This document shows positions 6,415 through 11,251 of a stretch of 11,251 bases of DNA, piece after piece. Under the pieces are notes generated by a model. It worked only from the letters and a program-made list of their open reading frames with translations, ran no database searches and was not told the origin of the DNA. This DNA is from Alphaproteobacteria bacterium (GTDB taxonomy: Bacteria; Pseudomonadota; Alphaproteobacteria; Rhodobacterales; Rhodobacteraceae), in assembly GCA_030428025.1 (NCBI GenBank), contig JAUIBJ010000052.1, forward strand, positions 1-11,251, written 5' to 3'. The first letter of the stretch is position 1, and the number at the start of each line of letters is the position of its first letter. The translations under genes were made by a program, and so were the position numbers.

Positions 6415-7494
6415 ATGGCAATGGCAGATCTTTTGACGATGGATTCCAAGAAACAGGCGGACAAGCAGAAAGCGCTGGACAGCGCCCTGGCCCAGATAGA
6501 ACGCCAGTTCGGCAAGGGCTCGATCATGAAGCTCGGAGCCGATAATCCGGCGCAGGATATCGAATCGACATCCACCGGTTCGCTGGGGCTCGACATCGCC
6601 CTCGGCATCGGCGGGCTGCCGAAGGGCCGGATCGTCGAGATCTATGGGCCCGAGAGCTCCGGCAAGACGACGCTCACGCTGCATTGCGTGGCCGAGGAGC
6701 AGAAGAAGGGCGGGGTCTGCGCCTTCGTCGACGCCGAACACGCGCTCGACCCGATCTATGCCAGGAAGCTGGGCGTCGATCTCGACGAGTTGCTGATCTC
6801 GCAGCCCGATACCGGCGAGCAGTCGCTGGAGATCGTCGATACGCTGGTGCGCTCCGGCGCGGTCAGCATGATCGTGGTCGATTCGGTGGCCGCATTGACA
6901 CCCAAATCGGAGCTTGAGGGCGACATGGGCGACAGCAGTGTGGGCGTGCAGGCCCGGCTGATGAGTCAGGCCATGCGCAAGCTTACCGGCTCGATCAGCA
7001 GATCCAAATGCACGGTCATCTTCATCAACCAGATCCGGATGAAGATCGGCGTGATGTTCGGCTCGCCGGAGACGACGAGCGGCGGCAATGCGCTGAAATT
7101 CTACAGCTCGGTCCGGCTTGACATCCGACGCATCGGGTCAGTCAAGGACCGCGACGAGGTGGTGGGCAACCAGACCCGCGTGAAGGTGGTCAAGAACAAG
7201 GTCGCGCCGCCTTTCAAGCAGGTGGATTTCGACATCATGTATGGGGAGGGCATCTCCAAGACCGGCGAGTTGCTGGATCTCGGCGTCAAGGCGGGCGTGG
7301 TCGAGAAATCGGGCAGCTGGTTCAGCTATGGCGACGAGCGCATCGGCCAGGGCCGCGAGAATGTCAAGAATTTCCTCAAGGAAAACAACCGGATCGCGCT
7401 CGAGATCGAGGACAAGATCCGCGCTGCCCACGGACTCGACTTCCACATGCCGGACGAGGACGACGGCAGCGGCGAGGATATCCTCGAAGCCTGA
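6415..7494 (+). CDS. recA: RecA recombinase
   Basis: RecA forms ATP-dependent filaments on single-stranded DNA, pairs homologous strands, and triggers LexA self-cleavage in the SOS response. The 359-residue product has a normal length. The Walker A motif GPESSGKT spans residues 78-85 (Lys84), the catalytic Glu108 sits in DAEHALD, and Walker B is MIVVDS at 152-157. The DNA-binding L2 region and its lead-in, NQIRMKIGVMFGSPETTSGG, spans 205-224. The acidic tail ends DEDDGSGEDILEA. ATG 6415 is chosen because AAGGA at 6400-6404 is correctly spaced and MAMADLLTMDSKKQADKQKA is a normal RecA N-terminus; the frame is open further upstream to 6319, but that would run through the promoter and LexA box. 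It is expressed from its own SOS-controlled promoter and ends at a strong terminator. Confidence 0.98.
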   Translation: MAMADLLTMDSKKQADKQKALDSALAQIERQFGKGSIMKLGADNPAQDIESTSTGSLGLDIALGIGGLPKGRIVEIYGPESSGKTTLTLHCVAEEQKKGGVCAFVDAEHALDPIYARKLGVDLDELLISQPDTGEQSLEIVDTLVRSGAVSMIVVDSVAALTPKSELEGDMGDSSVGVQARLMSQAMRKLTGSISRSKCTVIFINQIRMKIGVMFGSPETTSGGNALKFYSSVRLDIRRIGSVKDRDEVVGNQTRVKVVKNKVAPPFKQVDFDIMYGEGISKTGELLDLGVKAGVVEKSGSWFSYGDERIGQGRENVKNFLKENNRIALEIEDKIRAAHGLDFHMPDEDDGSGEDILEA

Positions 7495-7520
7495 CCGCGT
7501 CCCTTATCCATCGGCTTCGG

Positions 7521-7547
7521 CCCGGGCCCCGGCGGCCCGGGTCTTTT
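7521..7547 (+). terminator. Intrinsic terminator after recA
   Basis: CCCGGGCC (7521-7528), loop CCGGC, then GGCCCGGG (7534-7541) forms a perfect 8-bp GC stem followed by TCTTTT. It lies 26 bp after the recA stop and separates recA from alaS. Confidence 0.85.
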
Positions 7548-7636
7548 GCGTGGGCCTTCTAGCTGTGGACATGCCCCGGGTGCGCGGCTAAATCAGCGGA
7601 ACGCCCGCGAAATCCTCCACCCCCGGAAGAGACCCG
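7548..7636 (+). promoter_or_regulatory. alaS upstream region
   Basis: After the recA terminator about 90 bp remain before alaS, so a promoter for alaS is expected here. I see no strong -35/-10 pair; CTAAAT at 7588-7593 is a weak -10 candidate. GGAAGAG at 7625-7631 is the ribosome-binding site. Confidence 0.3.
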
Positions 7637-10300
7637 ATGCCGACGCTCAACGAAATCCGCTCCACCTTCCTCGACTTCTTCGATCGCAACGAGCACGAGA
7701 TCGTGCCCTCGTCGCCGCTCGTGCCGCGCAACGACCCGACGCTGATGTTCACCAATTCCGGCATGGTGCAGTTCAAGAACCTGTTCACCGGGGTCGAGCA
7801 TCGCGACTATCGGCGCGCGGCGACCTCGCAGAAATGCGTGCGCGCCGGTGGCAAGCACAACGATCTCGACAATGTCGGCTACACCGCGCGGCACCATACC
7901 TTCTTCGAAATGCTCGGGAATTTCAGCTTCGGCGACTATTTCAAGGAACAGGCCATTCCCTATGCCTGGGATCTTCTGACGCGCGATTTCGGGCTCGACA
8001 AGTCCAGGCTGCTGGTCACTGTCTACCACACCGACGACGAGGCGGCAGCGATTTGGAAGAAATACGCGGGCCTCCCCGAAGAGCGTATCATCCGCATCGC
8101 CACGGATGACAATTTCTGGTCGATGGGCGCCACCGGCCCCTGCGGCCCTTGCACGGAAATCTTCTATGACCACGGGCCCGGGATCTGGGGCGGCCCGCCG
8201 GGCAGCGCGGAGGAGGATGGGGACAGGTTCATCGAGATATGGAACCTCGTCTTCATGCAGAACGAGCGCTTCGAGGACGGCACCATGCGCGAGCTCGACA
8301 TGCAGTCGATCGACACCGGCATGGGTCTGGAGCGGATCGGCGCACTGCTGCAGGGCAAGCACGACAATTACGACACCGACCTGATGCGCAGCCTGATCGA
8401 GGCCTCCGCCCATATCACCGACGGCGCACCGGACGGGCCCGGTAACGTGCATCACCGGGTCATTGCCGACCATCTGCGCTCCACCTCCTTCCTGATCGCC
8501 GACGGGGTCATGCCCTCGAACGAGGGGCGCGGATATGTGCTGCGCCGGATCATGCGACGGGCGATGCGGCATGCGCATCTGCTTGGGGCGCAGGAGCCGG
8601 TCATGCACCGGCTGGTGTCCAATCTGGTTGGGCAGATGGGGCAGGCCTTTCCCGAGCTGGGCCGGGCGCAGGCGCTGATCGAGGAGACGCTGAAGCTGGA
8701 GGAAACCCGCTTCAAGCAGACGCTCGACCGCGGGTTGCGGCTTCTGGACGAGGAGTTGTCGAAGCTGGGCGAGGGGCAGCCGCTGCCGGGGGAGGCCGCC
8801 TTCAAGCTTTATGATACCTACGGTTTTCCGCTCGACCTGACGCAGGATGCCCTTCGCGAGATGGGGCGCGAGGTGGATGTGGCTGGCTTCGACGATGCCA
8901 TGGCCGAGCAGAAGGCCAAGGCCCGCGCCGCCTGGGCGGGCTCGGGCGAGGCGGCGGACCAGACCGTCTGGTTCGACATCGCCGAGCATAAGGGCACCAC
9001 CGATTTTCTGGGCTATGACACCGAGATGGCCGAGGGCCAGATCACGGCGGTGGTGCGCGAGGGAGCGCAGGTCGACGCCGCCAAGGCGGGCGAGACGGTG
9101 CAGATCGTGCTGAACCAAACTCCCTTCTATGCCGAGGCCGGCGGGCAGGTGGGCGACACCGGCACGCTGGCGACGGATGGCGGCAGGGCGCGGATCACCG
9201 ATACCCGGAAGGTGGCGGGCGTTTTCATCCACTTCGCCGAGGTGGAAGAGGGGGAGATTGCGCCGGGCGAGGCGGCGCGGCTGGAGGTCGACCACGCCCG
9301 CCGCACGAGCATCCGAGCCAATCACTCGGCCACGCATCTGTTGCATGAGGCGTTGCGCAAGGCATTGGGCGATCACGTGGCACAGCGCGGCAGTCTCAAC
9401 GCGCCGGACCGGCTGCGTTTCGATTTTAGCCACGCGAAAGGGCTTACGGCAGAGGAACTGGAGCGGGTCGAAAACGAGGTCAACGCCTTCATCCGCCAGA
9501 ACGCACCCGTCGAGACCCGGATCATGACGCCGGACGATGCCCGCGACATCGGCGCACAGGCGCTGTTCGGCGAGAAGTACGGCGATGAGGTGCGCGTGGT
9601 GTCGATGGGGATGGAGGACAGCTCGGGCAAAGGGCTCGACGGACGGACCTATTCAATCGAACTGTGCGGCGGCACCCATGTTCGGCAAACTGGCGATATC
9701 GGCGTTTTCGTCACCATCGCCGAGGGTGCATCGAGCGCCGGCGTGCGCCGGATCGAGGCGCTGACCGGGGCCGAGGCGTTCCGATATCTTTCGGACCAGG
9801 ATCACCGGCTGGCCGCCGTGGCCGCCGAGTTGAAGACGCGTCCCGAAGAGGCGGTGGACCGGGTGAAGGCGCTTCTTGACGAGCGCAAGGCGCTGGCGGC
9901 CGAGGTGGCGCAACTGCGCCGGGAACTGGCCATGTCGGGCGGTGCGTCGAAGGGCGAGGGGCCCGAGCCCAGGGACGTGGGCGGGGTGAAATTCCTCGCC
10001 CAGGTGCTTTCGGGCGTCTCCGGCAAGGATCTGCCGCCGCTCATCGACGAGATGAAGGCGCGACTCGGCTCTGGCGCGGTGCTTCTCATCGCCGATGCCG
10101 GCGGCAAGGCTGCGGTGGCCGCCGGCGTCACGCCGGACTTGACGGATCGTGTCTCGGCGGTTGATCTGGTCAAGGCGGCGGTGCCGGAACTGGGCGGCAA
10201 GGGCGGCGGCGGCCGGCCCGACATGGCCCAGGGCGGCGGCAAGGACGTGGCCAATGCCCAGTCCGCCATCGCGGCGGCCGAGCAGGTACTGACCGGCTGA
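7637..10300 (+). CDS. alaS: Alanyl-tRNA synthetase
   Basis: Charges tRNA-Ala with alanine and hydrolyses wrongly made Ser- or Gly-tRNA-Ala. The 887-residue protein has full bacterial length. The class II catalytic part opens with LNEIRSTFLDFF and TLMFTNSGMVQFK, and continues with TARHHTFFEMLGNFSFG (about 82-100) and GMGLERI. The helical part contains DGVMPSNEGRGYVLRRIMRR. The editing domain has zinc ligands His563 and His567 (HSATHLLHE) and Cys677 and His681 (ELCGGTHV), all present. The C-terminal C-Ala domain ends with GRPDMAQGGGKD. ATG 7637 is preceded by GGAAGAG. Two DUF1330 genes follow after 11 bp and 13 bp, so the three are probably co-transcribed. No defects are seen. Confidence 0.98.
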   Translation: MPTLNEIRSTFLDFFDRNEHEIVPSSPLVPRNDPTLMFTNSGMVQFKNLFTGVEHRDYRRAATSQKCVRAGGKHNDLDNVGYTARHHTFFEMLGNFSFGDYFKEQAIPYAWDLLTRDFGLDKSRLLVTVYHTDDEAAAIWKKYAGLPEERIIRIATDDNFWSMGATGPCGPCTEIFYDHGPGIWGGPPGSAEEDGDRFIEIWNLVFMQNERFEDGTMRELDMQSIDTGMGLERIGALLQGKHDNYDTDLMRSLIEASAHITDGAPDGPGNVHHRVIADHLRSTSFLIADGVMPSNEGRGYVLRRIMRRAMRHAHLLGAQEPVMHRLVSNLVGQMGQAFPELGRAQALIEETLKLEETRFKQTLDRGLRLLDEELSKLGEGQPLPGEAAFKLYDTYGFPLDLTQDALREMGREVDVAGFDDAMAEQKAKARAAWAGSGEAADQTVWFDIAEHKGTTDFLGYDTEMAEGQITAVVREGAQVDAAKAGETVQIVLNQTPFYAEAGGQVGDTGTLATDGGRARITDTRKVAGVFIHFAEVEEGEIAPGEAARLEVDHARRTSIRANHSATHLLHEALRKALGDHVAQRGSLNAPDRLRFDFSHAKGLTAEELERVENEVNAFIRQNAPVETRIMTPDDARDIGAQALFGEKYGDEVRVVSMGMEDSSGKGLDGRTYSIELCGGTHVRQTGDIGVFVTIAEGASSAGVRRIEALTGAEAFRYLSDQDHRLAAVAAELKTRPEEAVDRVKALLDERKALAAEVAQLRRELAMSGGASKGEGPEPRDVGGVKFLAQVLSGVSGKDLPPLIDEMKARLGSGAVLLIADAGGKAAVAAGVTPDLTDRVSAVDLVKAAVPELGGKGGGGRPDMAQGGGKDVANAQSAIAAAEQVLTG

Positions 10301-10311
10301 GGAGAGAGAGG

Positions 10312-10596
10312 ATGAGTGCCTATCTGATCGCGCGGATCACCGTGACCGATCCACAGGAATACCAGGCCTATGCCAGCCAGACGGTGGCGCTGGCCGAGAA
10401 GGTCGGCGGGCGTTTTCTGGCGAAGGGCGGGGAACAGGACGTGCTGGAGGGCAACTGCCCCGATCGGCATGTGATAATCGAATTCCCCGACCGGCAGACA
10501 GCGCTCGACTGGTACAATTCCGAAGCGTATCGGCGCATCCTGCCGATCGCCCAGTCAAGCAGCGAACGTGATATCGTCGTCGTCGACGGCATCTGA
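10312..10596 (+). CDS. DUF1330 family protein, first tandem copy
   Basis: The 94-residue product contains the DUF1330 pattern: YLIARITVTDPQEYQAYA at the N-terminus, GGRFLAKGG at residues 32-40, then IEFPDRQTALDWYNSEAY. Known members are small ferredoxin-like alpha/beta-barrel dimers of unclear function, related in fold to stress-responsive dimeric barrel and monooxygenase-like proteins; no reaction can be assigned. No signal peptide or membrane segment is visible. GGAGAGAGAGG sits between the alaS stop and ATG 10312, which strongly supports this start and translation from an alaS transcript. It is a diverged duplicate of the next gene, about 37% identical by hand without gaps. Confidence 0.88.
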   Translation: MSAYLIARITVTDPQEYQAYASQTVALAEKVGGRFLAKGGEQDVLEGNCPDRHVIIEFPDRQTALDWYNSEAYRRILPIAQSSSERDIVVVDGI

Positions 10597-10609
10597 AGGA
10601 GACAGAAAA

Positions 10610-10897
10610 ATGCCCGCTTTGTGGATCGCTCATGTGACCGTGACCGACGAGGAGGCCTATGGCAGATACGCCAAGCTGGCGGGCCCCGCCGTCGAGAAGC
10701 ACGGGGGCCATTTCATCGCCCGCGGAGGGCGGTACGTGCAGCTGGAAGGCACTGACCGGCCGCGAAATGTGGTCGCGAAGTTCCCCTCGGTCGAGGCGGC
10801 CGAGACCTGCTATCATTCGCCCGAATACCAGGAGGCGCTGAGCCATGCGCGCGGCGCGGCAGAGCGCGAACTTCTGATCGTTGAAACCAGCGAATAA
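10610..10897 (+). CDS. DUF1330 family protein, second tandem copy
   Basis: The 95-residue product starts MPALWIAHVTVTDEEAYGRY and carries the same core as its neighbour: EKHGGHFIARGG, LEG, a V..KFPS..AA strand-helix, Y.S.EY and the final AERELLIVET. Function is unknown beyond the dimeric-barrel family. ATG 10610 is chosen because GAAGGAGA (10595-10602) lies just upstream and overlaps the stop of the first copy; an upstream in-frame start at 10568 would lie inside the previous gene and adds non-family sequence. It is the last gene of the probable alaS operon and is followed directly by a structured element. Confidence 0.88.
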   Translation: MPALWIAHVTVTDEEAYGRYAKLAGPAVEKHGGHFIARGGRYVQLEGTDRPRNVVAKFPSVEAAETCYHSPEYQEALSHARGAAERELLIVETSE

Positions 10898-10964
10898 GCG
10901 AATTCGCACCGACGAGCCGGCATCTTTGTGCCGGCTGCGGTTCGCGCAGCCGGGCCCGGTGCGA
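10898..10964 (+). other. Structured stem-loop element at the 3' end of the alaS-DUF1330 operon
   Basis: Several perfect complementary arms are packed here. The palindrome GCGAATTCGC (10898-10907) starts right after the stop codon. TCGCACCG (10904-10911) pairs with CGGTGCGA (10957-10964) as an outer 8-bp stem. Inside it, hairpin A (AGCCGGCA 10915-10922 with TGCCGGCT 10929-10936) and hairpin B (CCGGCTGCG 10931-10939 with CGCAGCCGG 10945-10953, loop GTTCG) share CCGGCT and cannot both form in full. The element may end or protect the operon transcript; only GCGTTTAC, not a clear T-run, follows. Confidence 0.5.
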
Positions 10965-11251
10965 GGGCGTTTACGGACCATGCTCGCCGAAGGGGCGTGA
11001 TTCGCCGTTGGGCCGTCACTTCAAGACAAACCTGCGAAATTGGTTAATTTGTTTCCAATTGATAAACAGTAGCCAATTCAAAGGCTTAAAAGCGCTTTCA
11101 CGAATCATGGCGGAATCGCCACATTTTCGCCTTATTTCCCTGAGTCTGGCGGAAATTTCGCCGAACCGATGCAAAATCGGAAATTGCACCTGTGCGAGAT
11201 TCCGCCGGTGTGCGCTACAAAAGTCGTACTGCTAACCCTTAGGGAGACGAT
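10965..11251. promoter_or_regulatory. Gene-free, dyad-rich region with five GANTC sites; probable upstream region of next gene
   Basis: No convincing coding sequence is seen in these 287 bp; the small frame from 11008 to 11235 has no family features or ribosome site. The stretch from about 11030 is more AT-rich than the genes around it. It contains GANTC at 10999, 11102, 11113, 11142 and 11198; AATTGG...CCAATT (11038-11060) with a further CCAATT at 11073; a CtrA-like TTAA-N7-TTCA at 11086-11100; and dyads at 11108-11121, 11148-11162, 11166-11180 and 11186-11195. AGGGAG at 11241-11246 followed by ACGAT looks like a ribosome site, with a start codon possibly beginning at 11250. No clear sigma-70 promoter could be chosen. 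Confidence 0.45.
11241..11246 (+). promoter_or_regulatory. Probable ribosome-binding site for a gene starting at the right edge
   Basis: AGGGAG is followed by ACG and then AT at the last two bases of the window. If the next base is G, an ATG begins at 11250. The inference depends on sequence outside the window. Confidence 0.4.

Noticed and set aside
7504..7512. TTATCCATC resembling a DnaA box after recA
   Set aside because: It differs from TTATCCACA at the end, is a single copy, and lies in the recA 3' region with no other origin features.
7559..9433. Very long minus-strand open frame (624 codons) opposite alaS
   Set aside because: It mirrors the codon pattern of a strongly supported gene in high-G+C DNA, has no family motif, and its translation is rich in Arg/Gly/Ala/His/Leu as shadows are.
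11147..11161. Possible sigma-54 -24/-12 element (TGGCGG-N5-TCGC)
   Set aside because: It has the GG-N10-GC spacing but misses key bases of TGGCAC-N5-TTGC and is better explained as part of the GGCGGAA-type dyad.
11008..11235. 75-codon plus-strand frame in the right-hand intergenic region
   Set aside because: No ribosome site, no recognisable family, and it runs through the palindromes and GANTC sites; regulatory DNA is more likely.
1..11251. CRISPR array, tRNA, rRNA, insertion sequence or prophage
   Set aside because: No regularly spaced repeats, cloverleaf, transposase or phage gene was seen anywhere in the window.

Overview
The window looks like chromosomal core DNA from an alphaproteobacterium of the Rhodobacteraceae (Roseobacter/Rhodobacter group). 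This rests on high G+C by eye, a CckA-type hybrid kinase, a GAAC-N7-GAAC LexA box at recA, a TTAA-N7-TTAA CtrA-type box before cckA, and the close linkage of cckA, recA and alaS. No mobile element, CRISPR array, tRNA or rRNA is visible.

Layout. 1-220 (minus): N-terminal 73 codons of a ureohydrolase (agmatinase-like), divergent from 361-1809 (plus) guaB, IMP dehydrogenase. 1855-3027 (plus): an RsmB/NOP2-type RNA cytosine methyltransferase. 3165-5426 (plus): the cell-cycle hybrid histidine kinase CckA, preceded by a perfect CtrA-type box. 5589-6218 (minus): a small sulfotransferase-family gene, convergent with cckA and divergent from recA. 6415-7494 (plus): recA, with a LexA box over its predicted transcription start and a clear intrinsic terminator. 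7637-10300 (plus): alaS, followed at short spacing by two tandem DUF1330 genes (10312-10596 and 10610-10897). 10898-11251: no convincing gene. It holds a strongly structured stem-loop element, then an AT-richer, dyad-rich stretch with five GANTC sites, which looks like the control region of a plus-strand gene starting at the right edge.

How the genes fit together. Most are housekeeping genes: guanine nucleotide synthesis, RNA modification, recombination and alanine charging. The regulatory theme is cell cycle and DNA damage: CckA sits at the top of the CtrA phosphorelay, its own upstream DNA carries a CtrA-type box, and recA about 1 kb downstream carries a LexA box. I see no new defence or biosynthetic system here. 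The parts most worth a second look are regulatory: the CtrA box at cckA, the alternative hairpins after the second DUF1330 gene, and the GANTC/dyad cluster at the right edge.
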